A stretch of 64,000 nucleotides of DNA from Chitinophaga ginsengisoli. Lineage in GTDB: Bacteria; Bacteroidota; Bacteroidia; Chitinophagales; Chitinophagaceae. The translations under genes and the position numbers were made by a program. Shown here piece by piece: positions 24,286 to 34,183 of this stretch. The notes beneath the pieces were generated by a model, which saw only the letters and a program-made list of their open reading frames with translations, ran no database searches and was not told where the DNA came from. How positions within the stretch are numbered: the first letter of the stretch is position 1; every line of letters begins with the position of its first letter. The DNA lies in the NCBI RefSeq assembly GCF_003014595.1, contig NZ_PYGK01000007.1:124001-188000 (forward strand), given 5' to 3'.

Positions 24286-25197
24286 ATGAACACGAAGACG
24301 ACAAACGACAGTCTCCATATGCCCTTATTGGGATTTGGTACACTGATACCTGATGCGGCTCTGACAATAAGCGCTACCAGAGATGCGCTGGAAGCAGGAT
24401 TCCGGCACTTCGATTGTGCGGAACGGTACAGGAATGAAAGGGAAGTAGGTATGGCGTTGCAAGCTGGATTGGCGGCAGGAAATATTGACCGCAAGGATAT
24501 CTTTGTCACCACAAAGTTATGGAACACCAATCATCGGCCTGACCGCGTCGAACCTGCATTTGAGGCGAGTCTGAAAAGACTTGGACTCGATTATCTGGAC
24601 CTCTACCTTATTCACACACCCTATGCGTTTCAACCGGGAGAGGAGCAAGATCCGAGGGACCAGAACGGGAACGTCATTTACGACCGTGAGATAACTTTAC
24701 TCGACACGTGGAGAGCGATGGAAGACCTTGTGGATGGTGGGAAATGTCGCGCCATCGGATTATCTGATATTACCCTGAAAGACCTGGCGCCCTTGTATGA
24801 AGCCGCCTGCATCAAGCCAGCTGTAATCCAGGTTGAAGCGCATCCCTATCTGCCGGAAACGGAGCTACTGGAGTTTTGTAAAGAGAAGAACATCGTCTTT
24901 TTAGCCTTTGCGCCCTTAGGCCACGGCATAAAGCCCGGACCACTTGAAGATCCGGTTGTGCTGGATATTGCTGCACGGGTAGGAAAGACACCTGCGCAGG
25001 TACTGTTAGCCTGGGCGATTCAGCGTGGCACAGCTGTGCTTACCACCCCAAAGACTACCGCCCGTGCGAAAGAGAATTTTGATATCTCTCCGCTGCCGGA
25101 AGATGCATTTGAGGAGATCAATCGCATTCAGACCAGACAACGGTTCAATCAGGTGGTGAATACAGGCGTGCCTGGTTTCATTGCAAAAGGGAACTAA
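24286..25197 (+). CDS. Aldo/keto reductase (AKR4/5-like)
   Basis: A 303-residue NADPH-dependent reductase. The start at 24286 puts the first strand (LLGFGTLIP) at the usual place; the open frame extends upstream to a GTG at 24151 but that part is unlike the family. All four catalytic residues are present: Asp43 and Tyr48 in FDCAERY, Lys77 in TTKLWN, His110 in YLIHTP. The C-terminal cofactor segment is TPKTTARAKEN. It differs from the aldo/keto reductase at 13146, which belongs to another branch. The substrate is unknown. Confidence 0.9.
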   Translation: MNTKTTNDSLHMPLLGFGTLIPDAALTISATRDALEAGFRHFDCAERYRNEREVGMALQAGLAAGNIDRKDIFVTTKLWNTNHRPDRVEPAFEASLKRLGLDYLDLYLIHTPYAFQPGEEQDPRDQNGNVIYDREITLLDTWRAMEDLVDGGKCRAIGLSDITLKDLAPLYEAACIKPAVIQVEAHPYLPETELLEFCKEKNIVFLAFAPLGHGIKPGPLEDPVVLDIAARVGKTPAQVLLAWAIQRGTAVLTTPKTTARAKENFDISPLPEDAFEEINRIQTRQRFNQVVNTGVPGFIAKGN

Positions 25198-25343
25198 GGA
25201 GAATTAGATAACTGCATCAGCCATATATTGATTAGCAAAACCGGTGTGCATTGGCTTGTACAGATCTGTAGGAGAGCGGGGAGGTGACGAACCGCTCTAC
25301 CTGGGAGCTGTTGTAGCGTGACTTAATCTGCAACCGGGAGCTA

Positions 25344-26615
25344 CTAAAGTCTCTCCAGTTTGCGTTTATATTTCTGTGTAATCTCTGCCCATTCTTCTTT
25401 ATACGTTTCATTATCATAAATAGACCTGGCATAGCTGTAGGTATCCGCAGAAAAGTGCCAACCAAAGATGTTTTCAAGGTATTGAATGCCGTCATCAATA
25501 ACCCTTTTCAGTATGTGTTTTTTGGATACGCCAGCGGCATTACAGTATTTGTCGAGCCATGCGCCGCGGCCGGTTTTCACGTATGTTACCAACAAATCTT
25601 CTGTAATATAGGCTTCTGGTATACGTTCCATCTGGGAATCGCTATGCCGGATCAGAATTTGTAATAGTTCATCGTCATAAAAATGTTCTGGTATGTCCAG
25701 ATCGACAATAGCTCCTTTGGCAGCTGCCATGTAACATAGCTCCCTGGTAATAAATATTTCGGGGAGATAGCGCAGTGCCATTCCACTTATATTTACCGCC
25801 TGCTGTGCCAGTTCCGGGGTAATAAGTGTCAATGGGAAATGTTGTATCGCTGACACTGATTTATCAAGTGCCTGCATGCATAGTTCCTGGTTACGGAGTT
25901 CTGGCGGCACTCTTTTCAGATCATGGTGGTTTCGGCTGATCTTTTGTTGCCAATAACGAATGTCACGTTTAACAGGTCGTAATACGTATTCGCCAGCTGC
26001 CAGATCGCAACGTAGCTCTTCGAAATTGGTGGTGAGCTTATTATCCAGCGAAGCCTGCAAATTTTCCGATATATGTTGATCCTCATTATCATCCTCAAAA
26101 CAATTATTCTCCTCCGGGCTTTTCGGATCATTGTCATTGTGATAGAATTCGCTGATATTCATTCGATCCGGGACAAAATGATAGTCTTCCACAATCATTA
26201 CCGGGGCTATAAATATACCCGGACATTTCATCCAGCCATGGTTGTAGTATAACATGATCACCTCTTCTGCAGTGATGTTCCCGTTGATGTGCACCGGTGC
26301 TCCACCTACCAACAGGCTACGGCATTCGACATTACCTGTTACGTATAAGATTGGTCCATAATCGCCTTCCTCATTTATAATATTGCCTTTCACTTGCAGG
26401 TTACCATCAATGATGTAACCCTCAATTCCCTCCTGAAGACTATCAGTATCCAGTATGAAATGATCATTCAATGTCAGATCACCTTTATACAGGTAGAAGC
26501 GGCCATCCGCTTTTACAATGTCCTCAAACATCCCGCTGCTTTCATAAATGTTCTCATCGATGCTGTAGTTTGCAATTGCGTCTGCCACTGAGATTGTATC
26601 GAAGGCTATAGTCAT
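25344..26615 (-). CDS. Polymer-forming-like N-terminus with helical repeats, unknown function
   Basis: A 423-residue cytoplasmic protein. Residues 40-150 read like a right-handed beta-helix or bactofilin-like strand set (LYKGDLTLNDHFIL, YIIDGNLQVKGNII, LYVTGNVECRSLLVGG, VHINGNITAEEVIML). An acidic linker at about 160-185 follows. Residues 250-400 show repeated helical units (ALDKSVSAIQHFPLTLI, AVNISGMALRYLPEIFI, AAAKGAIVDLDIPEHF), resembling DUF4116-type repeats. The combination suggests a scaffold. No signal peptide, no enzyme motif. It is divergent from the membrane protein gene at 26714. Confidence 0.55.
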   Translation of the reverse strand: MTIAFDTISVADAIANYSIDENIYESSGMFEDIVKADGRFYLYKGDLTLNDHFILDTDSLQEGIEGYIIDGNLQVKGNIINEEGDYGPILYVTGNVECRSLLVGGAPVHINGNITAEEVIMLYYNHGWMKCPGIFIAPVMIVEDYHFVPDRMNISEFYHNDNDPKSPEENNCFEDDNEDQHISENLQASLDNKLTTNFEELRCDLAAGEYVLRPVKRDIRYWQQKISRNHHDLKRVPPELRNQELCMQALDKSVSAIQHFPLTLITPELAQQAVNISGMALRYLPEIFITRELCYMAAAKGAIVDLDIPEHFYDDELLQILIRHSDSQMERIPEAYITEDLLVTYVKTGRGAWLDKYCNAAGVSKKHILKRVIDDGIQYLENIFGWHFSADTYSYARSIYDNETYKEEWAEITQKYKRKLERL

Positions 26616-26713
26616 GCGTACAAGATCCGGTATTTAACGGTCTTGTCCAAGACTATATGAATAAAGAGTTTCCCAATTTTCTGTTATCTTAGTAGAAAAG
26701 AACCCAAGTCCCT

Positions 26714-27649
26714 ATGTCTGAAGCTACTAAGGAATCCGTCGCCACTATACCCAGCGACTGGATTACCACCAAAGCCCTCAAAACTGTTAGTGGAGCAGCC
26801 CTGTGTTGCTGGATGACCACTATTTTTTTTGACCTGATATTTTTCAAAACGATTGCTAATCGTGAGCTGGCTGCGTTGCTGGTCTTACTGGTAAGCACCA
26901 TGAGTTGCCTGGCCCTGGCTTTGTATAAGGTATTTAGCATGCGAGGAAAGAGAACAAAAGCTCTTTGGATACTTATCATCCCTAACGCTATGTTGATCTA
27001 TGTGCATGCATTGGGATTCCAGGTTGCTACAAAAGAACTGGCAACACGTGCATATGCAGAACAAAAACAAATGGTTGTGGCCCAGGTGAAAGAAGCAGGT
27101 TTTTCAGCGCTCTTTTATTTTCTTACTCAACAGACTCCGTGGATGCCAGATTACAGGCTTACAAAACAGGTGGAGAAAGTTACCGTACAAAACGACTCGC
27201 TGCAAGCAAATAACGCAGCATTGCGCAAATCGTTACAGTTGCATCAAATAAGAGATACTATGGCTGCGGCTAAATCTTTGTCGGTATTAGAATCAGCTCC
27301 TGTACATTCCGTTGGAGTCGACAGCATAAACTATTTCCGTCAACATATTCGTAAGCTAGTCCTGGAAAATAGTCATCTGAAGGCTGGTAAATTTACTCAG
27401 GACAGCCTACTCAGTATCGCAAAAGCTGAATATGAGCAATGTCTTATCAGACGGGATAAGAATAGTAGGACTGATGCCACACTGGCGCGCAGGATTGAAG
27501 AAAAGAATGGCCTGATTAAACAATGGAATTTAATTATGGCCCATCAACCTATGGTTAGAGCAGATATAGAACGGCAGATGAATGGACATACAGGTGATGC
27601 CAGTTTCTATAAGAAGTTATTCCAGCCAATGCCGACACAGGTACAATAG
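26714..27649 (+). CDS. Membrane protein with coiled-coil tail, unknown function
   Basis: A 311-residue protein with three hydrophobic helices in the first 125 residues (SGAALCCWMTTIFFDLIFF, LAALLVLLVSTMSCLALAL, LWILIIPNAMLIYVHALGF). The remaining 185 residues are mostly helical and rich in Lys, Gln and Asn with a likely coiled coil at about 165-185 (QVEKVTVQNDSLQANNAALR). No family recognised. It is a single gene followed by a clear terminator. Confidence 0.6.
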   Translation: MSEATKESVATIPSDWITTKALKTVSGAALCCWMTTIFFDLIFFKTIANRELAALLVLLVSTMSCLALALYKVFSMRGKRTKALWILIIPNAMLIYVHALGFQVATKELATRAYAEQKQMVVAQVKEAGFSALFYFLTQQTPWMPDYRLTKQVEKVTVQNDSLQANNAALRKSLQLHQIRDTMAAAKSLSVLESAPVHSVGVDSINYFRQHIRKLVLENSHLKAGKFTQDSLLSIAKAEYEQCLIRRDKNSRTDATLARRIEEKNGLIKQWNLIMAHQPMVRADIERQMNGHTGDASFYKKLFQPMPTQVQ

Positions 27650-27713
27650 TATATTTGTAGTACGTTATTAGCCGCCCGGAAAAACTAGTATTTTATTATC
27701 AATATCAATATGT

Positions 27714-27738
27714 ATAAGCTGCCCCTAAGGCAGCTTAT
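27714..27738 (+). terminator. Intrinsic terminator after the membrane protein gene
   Basis: ATAAGCTGCC and GGCAGCTTAT form a perfect 10-bp stem with a 5-base loop, followed by TTGCTTTTT. It lies 64 bases after the stop of the rightward membrane-protein gene and separates it from the efflux operon. Confidence 0.75.
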
Positions 27739-27893
27739 TTGCTTTTTACCCCGCTTAAGCTTAATTCCTCTACTATAGCCCCTTACAACTCACCCCGGCA
27801 TATAACGACTCAACCCTCAATAATAACGACCCGGTGTTTTTGACCTGCTGTATTCATACACGGGAAGATAATTTCGCAGAACAAAATAAGATC

Positions 27894-28985
27894 ATGCGAA
27901 ATAAGTTTTTTCTTCTACTGGGTGTATTAGTCGCCATCGGGCTGATAGCGCTTAAGCTGTTTCTTAACAAAGAAGCATCAGATAAAGAAATTAAGGCTGA
28001 GAAAGCCCTCATTCCCTTTGCCGTTGAAGCTACTACTGTTCGGACAGTGGATGCTTCTGCATCAGATAATTATCCCGGTACTATAGAACCGTCGAGAACT
28101 GTCAACGTGTTAACTCAGACGAATGGCAAAGTGACGAACGTAAATGTTGCTAAAGGTAGTGGGGTTCAGGAAGGGCAGATCATTGCTACGATGCGGAATG
28201 ATCTGAAAACACAATCTCATCAGATCAATCGGATTAACTACGATAAAGCAAAGCTTGATTACGAACGTATTCAATCCCTGTATAAAGAAAACAATGCTAC
28301 CGGGGTTGAATTGGAGGGAGCGCAGCATGCTTTGAAAACAGCTGAAAAACAGCTGGGTATTTCCCAAACGGATGTAGGCTACGAAACAGTGCGGGCGCCA
28401 ATTACGGGTATCGTAACTGAGAAATTTGTCAACGTAGGAGACATCCTCTCTGACGGCGGTCAGGTTGCCACCATCGTATCATTGCAGCATATCGAATTAA
28501 GGGTATACGTACCGGAAAGTGAAATATCGAAAGTACAGGTTGGTCAGCAAGTGGGGTTTACGGTAGACGCTTATACAGGGTACCAGTTTAGGGGCAGCAT
28601 TACGGCGATCGTACCGCAAGCTACCCAGGCAAAGGCATTTCCCATTGTGGTCAGGGCTGCAAACAAACAACACGGTATTATGCTAATGGCAGGTATGACT
28701 GCCAATGTAAACTTTAAGAATCAGGAAACCACATCTCCACTAGCGATCCCACGTACTGCCATTCGCGGGGATATCAATTCACCTTATGTCTGGAGTATTG
28801 ACAAGGACAAAAGAGCTGTCCGCCGCCCATTTCAGATGGGACGGCAAATGGAAGAGTATGTAGAAGTGATATCTGGCTTAAACCCCGGGGAGGTTGTCAT
28901 CACCAAGGGGCAGTCGAATATTGCAGAAGGATTGAAATTGGAGTCCCTGAAATTGTCAGGAGGAAATACCCTAAGTAAACATTAA
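27894..28985 (+). CDS. RND efflux periplasmic adaptor subunit (membrane fusion protein)
   Basis: A 363-residue adaptor. The ATG at 27894 gives an N-terminal membrane anchor (FFLLLGVLVAIGLIALKLF); the GTG at 27834 adds 20 residues with no role. The lipoyl-like half-motifs VNVLTQTNGKVTNVNVAKGS and GYETVRAPITGIVTEKFVNV surround a short helical hairpin, and the beta-barrel has ELRVYVPESEISKVQVGQQV. It bridges the inner-membrane pump and the outer-membrane channel encoded 20 bp downstream. The drug or other substrate is not predictable. Confidence 0.92.
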   Translation: MRNKFFLLLGVLVAIGLIALKLFLNKEASDKEIKAEKALIPFAVEATTVRTVDASASDNYPGTIEPSRTVNVLTQTNGKVTNVNVAKGSGVQEGQIIATMRNDLKTQSHQINRINYDKAKLDYERIQSLYKENNATGVELEGAQHALKTAEKQLGISQTDVGYETVRAPITGIVTEKFVNVGDILSDGGQVATIVSLQHIELRVYVPESEISKVQVGQQVGFTVDAYTGYQFRGSITAIVPQATQAKAFPIVVRAANKQHGIMLMAGMTANVNFKNQETTSPLAIPRTAIRGDINSPYVWSIDKDKRAVRRPFQMGRQMEEYVEVISGLNPGEVVITKGQSNIAEGLKLESLKLSGGNTLSKH

Positions 28986-29005
28986 AATCTCAACCCGATT
29001 ACACA

Positions 29006-32000
29006 ATGAAAATTACGGAATTGGCGATCAAACGCCCGATACTATTTATCGTTTTTTATCTGATCATTGCCGGGCTTGGGATAATGAGCTACAGTAAGCT
29101 CAGGTATGAGCTACTTCCGGAACTGGCGACGCCGATAGTCACCATTACGGCTGTATATCCTGGTGCATCACCATCGGAAGTGGAAAGTACCGTTTCAAAA
29201 AAACTAGAGGATGCAATAGCTGGTGTAAATAAGATCAAAAGAGTAAGCACATTTTCTGCAGAGAATTCTGCGGTTATATCTATTGAATTCACTGCGGATG
29301 CAAATTCGGAGAAAGCTATACAGGATGTTCAGCGGGCAGTGAATAAGGTATTGCCGGAATTGCCCACTGCTGTGAAATTCCCAACAATTGAAAGTTATAG
29401 CATCAATGCAGAACCTGTGCTCAGGATTGGTGCTACGGCAAATATTCCGGAGGAGCAATTGTTTGAATTGCTTGATAAACAAATCAGACCAGGTATTTCG
29501 CAATTGAAGAACGTAGGCCGGGTTACATTACTGGGAGGCTCTCCACGTGAGCTCAAGGTATTGGTAGACCTGAATAAGATGAAAAGCTATGGCATTGCGA
29601 TTGATGAGGTAGCGGCAGCCATCAGCCGGAGTAACGTAGAGATTCCAATTGGTGCTTTAAAATCCGGTGATGGAGAATTTGATATACGGCCGACAGGAAA
29701 AGTAACTGACCTGGAACAATTGCGTATGCAGGCAGTGCGTGTCATGGAGGATGGGAGTGTGATCTATGTGAAAGATATTGCGACGATTAAAGAAGGAAAG
29801 AAGGATGTCGCCGTTGTGAACAGAGTTAATCAGCAGACATCCATAGGTATTCTTGTAGATAAGCAAGCTGGTTCGAACGCAGTGGAAGCAGCGAGGCTGG
29901 TCAGAGCGCAACTGGTCCAACTGGAGAAAAACCATAGCAATATCGGGTTGAAGTTCTCTATTATACAGGATTCGTCGGAGTTCACGTTGAAAGCGGCGCA
30001 TGCTGTATATAAGGATTTTCTTATAGCAGTGGCCTTAGTGGCACTGGTCATGCTCTTTTTCCTGCACAGCCTTAGAAACGCATTAACCGTGTTAGTCGCC
30101 ATTCCCACTTCATTGGTGACCGCTTTCATTATGATGTATGCTCTGGATTATTCGCTTAACTTAATGACGTTGCTTGCTATGTCATTAGTGATTGGAATAC
30201 TGGTAGATGATTCTATTGTCGTGCTGGAGAATATCTACCGTCATATGGAGATGGGGGCAGACAGAATGAAAGCATCCCTTGACGGCAGGAATGAGATCGG
30301 CTTCGCTGCAATGTCTATCACGCTTGTAGATGTGGTCGTATTCCTTCCGCTGGCGTTTGTGCCAGGATTAGTCGGAAGCCTTGTTAAAGAATTTGCCCTG
30401 GTGATAGTCATATCTACTCTTTCCAGCCTGATGGTTTCTTTTACCTTGACGCCGATGATCTCATCCCGCTTTTCAAAGCTGGAACACCTGGACGGTAAAA
30501 GCTTCTTCTCAAGGATCGCATTGTATTTTGAAAGACAGATCGATCGCCTCATCCTTACTTATACAAAGGTGCTTTCATGGGCACTGGAGCATAAATGGAC
30601 AACTATACTTATCGCCGGCGGCTTTTTAATTGCATCGGCCAGCCTGATGTTTACGGGAGATGTAGGTGCTGAGTTTGTGCCTGCAACCGATAAAGGCGAA
30701 TTGTCACTGATGATAACGGCTCCTTCGGGAACACGTCTGGAAGATATGGATAAGGCGGTAAATGCCATTGAGAAACGTGTTGGCAAACTGCCGGAAGTCA
30801 CCAAACAGTTTACCCTGGTTGGCTATCAGAGTGATGGATTCAGCGAAACGAAGAGTAGCAATGTAGCCGGCATTAATATCTCGCTGGTCGATGCTTCTAA
30901 ACGTAAGAGATCTCTTACGGAAATCGGGAGGGAACTTAAAAGGATCGGCTTGCAGGAAGCTGGAATGAAGGTCGATGTATCCGCAGTTGGGTTGTTCGGA
31001 ACGAATGCAGCCCCTATTCAACTGTTGTTATATGGAGAAAACAGAGACAGCGTTTATGCTGCTGCACGCAGGTTGCTGAACGATGTGAAAGGCATCCCTG
31101 GTATAGTGGCTCCCAAGCTGTCTGTAGAAGAAAGCAGGCCTTCGTTCCAGGTAAACATAGACAGGCGGAAATTAAGCGACCTGGGACTGACAATTGAAGG
31201 GATCAGTACATCCTTACGTATTGCTATCAATGGCTATGATGAATTAAAATACAGACACGGGGGTACAGACATGGATATGCGTATTGTGCTACGCAAAGAA
31301 GATAGGGCGACATTAGCTGATCTTGAAGACTTCCCATTTGTTAATGATAAAGGACAACGTGTCTATTTAAAACAGTTTGCAGCAGTCAGACTGGCCAGCG
31401 CTCCGGCCATGCTGGAAAGAAGGAACAAGCAGGCATCAGTCATGCTGCTTGCCAAAGTGACTGGCAGACCAACTGGTGATGTAGGAGAAGATATAAAGTC
31501 GCTGGTGAAACAGAAACCAATATCACCGGCGGTTTCACTTGCATATGAAGGTGATCTGGATCTGCAGGATGATGCATTTGGCAACCTGGGTATTGCCCTC
31601 GCCATGTCGCTATGCCTTATTTATCTCATTATGGTGGCGCTCTATGACAACTGGGCATATCCTTTTGTGGTACTCTTTTCTATCCCTGTTGGCGTAGGTG
31701 GTGCTATTATCGCATTGGCGCTTTCTGGCAGGTCACTGAATATATTCTCCATATTCGGATTAATTATGATGATGGGGTTGGTTGCGAAGAATGCTATCCT
31801 GCTGGTAGATAGGGCCAATGAACGCCTGTCAGAAGGCGATTCCTTACATGACGCTTTAATGGATGCAGGTAAGACCAGGTTAAGACCGATCCTTATGACA
31901 ACACTGGCCATGGTGATAGGGATGTTACCGCTGGCATTATCAACGGGAGCATCGTCAGAGATGATAAGCAGTCTGGCGTGGGTACTGATAGGCGGATTGA

Positions 32001-33469
32001 CGAGTTCAATGTTCCTGACACTGGTCCTCGTTCCTGTAGTTCATTATGGTATTACACGCTTGTTGCAACGCGCTGGAGAAAGGAAGAAAATGAAATTGAG
32101 CAAGGCTGGTATTGGTGTGATGATACTGCTTCTTTTTGCAGGTTTTAATACGCAGGCACAAACTGCAGATACAACCGACAGGCAGGGATTGTCCCTTACG
32201 GTAGACCAGGCCTTAGAGATGGGCCTATCCCGGAACAGAACGATCAGGTCCGGGGAACTAATAACCTTAAAATCCCGGTACGCAACGAAGGAGATTGAGG
32301 CCGGTCGATATCCTCAGATTAGTGGGATGACCTCTTATATTCGTAATATCAGCCCTACTGTTTTCTTTTTCCCAGGGATAGGTGTTAGTTCCAACGGTGA
32401 CTTAACCATCGATAATTCAAAGATGATGGCTGTAAATGGCTCAGCAAAGAATCACTTTGATGGTGTGATTGATATGCGCCTGCCTTTGTTTAATGCCGAA
32501 TTGCAGCAAGGCGTAAAGGTTTCGAAGCTGGGGACGGCATTGGCGGAAGCAGAGCAGAAGGTCACCGTATGGGAATTAGCCGCAGAGATCCGGAAAGCAT
32601 GCTACAATATTATGCTGGCGAGGCTTAACAGGGAACTGGCGGCACAGGCATATCAGAGAGCCGTGCAAACACTGAACGACACGAGGATATTATTTCGGAA
32701 TAAGATGTTACTGGTATCTGATACGCTCAATGTATATATCAACGTACAAGGCTATAAGTCGAATATGTATATGGCCGATAACCAGATAGCGCAGGCAACA
32801 GACTATCTGAAGGATCTTTTGGGCGTTCCCCTGGAAACCGGTCTTGCCCTTGTTAGTGATGTGGACGCAGGTACCCTTTACTCTGGAGCACTCAATGACG
32901 AGGCAAGACAATCATTTAGGGAGCGGCCAGACTTTAAGAAGAACTTTTTGCAGCAACAGTTGCTTACACAGCAGATCCAGCTGGATAAGAGCAGGAAGCT
33001 GCCATCAATTGATTTCATCAGCCAATACCAGGTACAAACCCAATCTGACGATTTCAGGTTTAATCAGTACAAGTGGCCGCAGAGTTTTTATGTCGGTGTT
33101 CAGGTGAGCATTCCCATTTTCAGCGGCTTTAAGAATGATTATAAAGCCCGGCAATCTGCCATTGCATTACAGGAACTGAAGATCACGGAAGAGCAGCTTG
33201 TTAGCAAGGCACAGTTGGAGTACCGTAAAGCACAGGGTGATTATAAAGAGGCGATAACAAGGATGCAGATGCAGCAGGAGATAGTCAGTGCCGCCGAAAA
33301 GAGCCTTGAGTTGATAAATAGCAGGTATCAAAAAGGCCTGGCGCGTTATCAGGATGTGTTGGATAGCCAGTTCGGTGCTATTCAGGCTAAAAACGGTTAT
33401 AATAAGGCCTTTTATGATGCCTGTATTGCTTTGGCGTCAAAGAATAAGGCGCTTGGCGCAGGAAAATGA
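29006..33469 (+). CDS. RND efflux permease fused in frame to a TolC-family outer-membrane factor
   Basis: A single 1487-residue frame. Residues 1-1028 are a full AcrB/HAE-type RND permease: the proton-relay Asp401-Asp402 in GILVDDSIVVLEN and Lys928 in GLVAKNAILLVD are present, with 12 membrane helices and two periplasmic loops. Residue 1029 is a Met that begins a textbook signal peptide (MKLSKAGIGVMILLLF, cleavage region NTQAQ). Residues 1050-1487 are a TolC-type factor (LTVDQALEMGLSRN, later SRYQKGLARYQDVLDSQ). Signal peptidase would probably release the TolC part after insertion. Similar fusions are known among Bacteroidota metal-efflux permeases. The ATG at 32090 could also allow separate translation. 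Confidence 0.93.
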   Translation: MKITELAIKRPILFIVFYLIIAGLGIMSYSKLRYELLPELATPIVTITAVYPGASPSEVESTVSKKLEDAIAGVNKIKRVSTFSAENSAVISIEFTADANSEKAIQDVQRAVNKVLPELPTAVKFPTIESYSINAEPVLRIGATANIPEEQLFELLDKQIRPGISQLKNVGRVTLLGGSPRELKVLVDLNKMKSYGIAIDEVAAAISRSNVEIPIGALKSGDGEFDIRPTGKVTDLEQLRMQAVRVMEDGSVIYVKDIATIKEGKKDVAVVNRVNQQTSIGILVDKQAGSNAVEAARLVRAQLVQLEKNHSNIGLKFSIIQDSSEFTLKAAHAVYKDFLIAVALVALVMLFFLHSLRNALTVLVAIPTSLVTAFIMMYALDYSLNLMTLLAMSLVIGILVDDSIVVLENIYRHMEMGADRMKASLDGRNEIGFAAMSITLVDVVVFLPLAFVPGLVGSLVKEFALVIVISTLSSLMVSFTLTPMISSRFSKLEHLDGKSFFSRIALYFERQIDRLILTYTKVLSWALEHKWTTILIAGGFLIASASLMFTGDVGAEFVPATDKGELSLMITAPSGTRLEDMDKAVNAIEKRVGKLPEVTKQFTLVGYQSDGFSETKSSNVAGINISLVDASKRKRSLTEIGRELKRIGLQEAGMKVDVSAVGLFGTNAAPIQLLLYGENRDSVYAAARRLLNDVKGIPGIVAPKLSVEESRPSFQVNIDRRKLSDLGLTIEGISTSLRIAINGYDELKYRHGGTDMDMRIVLRKEDRATLADLEDFPFVNDKGQRVYLKQFAAVRLASAPAMLERRNKQASVMLLAKVTGRPTGDVGEDIKSLVKQKPISPAVSLAYEGDLDLQDDAFGNLGIALAMSLCLIYLIMVALYDNWAYPFVVLFSIPVGVGGAIIALALSGRSLNIFSIFGLIMMMGLVAKNAILLVDRANERLSEGDSLHDALMDAGKTRLRPILMTTLAMVIGMLPLALSTGASSEMISSLAWVLIGGLTSSMFLTLVLVPVVHYGITRLLQRAGERKKMKLSKAGIGVMILLLFAGFNTQAQTADTTDRQGLSLTVDQALEMGLSRNRTIRSGELITLKSRYATKEIEAGRYPQISGMTSYIRNISPTVFFFPGIGVSSNGDLTIDNSKMMAVNGSAKNHFDGVIDMRLPLFNAELQQGVKVSKLGTALAEAEQKVTVWELAAEIRKACYNIMLARLNRELAAQAYQRAVQTLNDTRILFRNKMLLVSDTLNVYINVQGYKSNMYMADNQIAQATDYLKDLLGVPLETGLALVSDVDAGTLYSGALNDEARQSFRERPDFKKNFLQQQLLTQQIQLDKSRKLPSIDFISQYQVQTQSDDFRFNQYKWPQSFYVGVQVSIPIFSGFKNDYKARQSAIALQELKITEEQLVSKAQLEYRKAQGDYKEAITRMQMQQEIVSAAEKSLELINSRYQKGLARYQDVLDSQFGAIQAKNGYNKAFYDACIALASKNKALGAGK

Positions 33470-33493
33470 TTATCACAAGCTCAATGAACAACA

Positions 33494-34120
33494 ATGAGAA
33501 AAGCCGCTATTTGCATTTTGGTATTATGCATCGCCATCAGATCATCCGGTCAGGACAAAGCCAGGGGGACCCGGGAGCCCAAAAGATTCAAATACTATTT
33601 CAACTCGGGCATCGGGTATTACCTGCCTTTTGAATCGAGCAAATGGCTTGCTGACAGAGGGGCCGCGTATGCGTTTAATTTTCAGTGTAATTATAGAGAT
33701 CGTTACTTTACGCATCTTTACTTTGACATGGCTGTCATTAATTATAGTAAGGAGAATACTGTCGTTAACAATGTCGCTTCAAATTTTGACTATAAACTAA
33801 ATGCAAATAATGTCGGACTGGATATCGGGTACACATTACCGATGAAAAAGGTCTCACCATATATCTATGCAGGCCTGGGATTATCTTTCATGGATACGCC
33901 CTTTATCAAACCAGGGAGTGCTGCAAACGACATTGTTTTCGGTACAAAAACGAATGCCTTCTTCCAATATAGAGGTGCTATAGGCGTCGATTATAAGATA
34001 TCCCGTTATTTCATTTTATACCTCGAAGCGATGTATTCATCTACCGCCTTTAAATCGGTATTGGATGATCAACGATTACAGGGTGTCAGCCTGATATTAG
34101 GTTTTAAAACGCCATTGTAA
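33494..34120 (+). CDS. Outer-membrane beta-barrel protein of the efflux operon
   Basis: A 208-residue protein, 24 bases after the pump gene and thus probably in the same operon. The signal peptide ends near residue 20 (LCIAIRSSGQ). The mature part is a string of amphipathic strands (YYFNSGIGYYLPFE, VGLDIGYTLP, PYIYAGLGLSFMD, FFQYRGAIGVDYKIS, YFILYLEAMY) ending in GVSLILGFKTPL, typical of an eight-stranded OmpX/porin-like barrel (outer membrane protein beta-barrel family). Its role in efflux is inferred only from position. Confidence 0.8.
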   Translation: MRKAAICILVLCIAIRSSGQDKARGTREPKRFKYYFNSGIGYYLPFESSKWLADRGAAYAFNFQCNYRDRYFTHLYFDMAVINYSKENTVVNNVASNFDYKLNANNVGLDIGYTLPMKKVSPYIYAGLGLSFMDTPFIKPGSAANDIVFGTKTNAFFQYRGAIGVDYKISRYFILYLEAMYSSTAFKSVLDDQRLQGVSLILGFKTPL

Positions 34121-34183
34121 TCGGATAACCGATGGCTGGGAGGCCATTGTTTTTTTCCCTGGTAATTTCGGTAAATTGCATTA

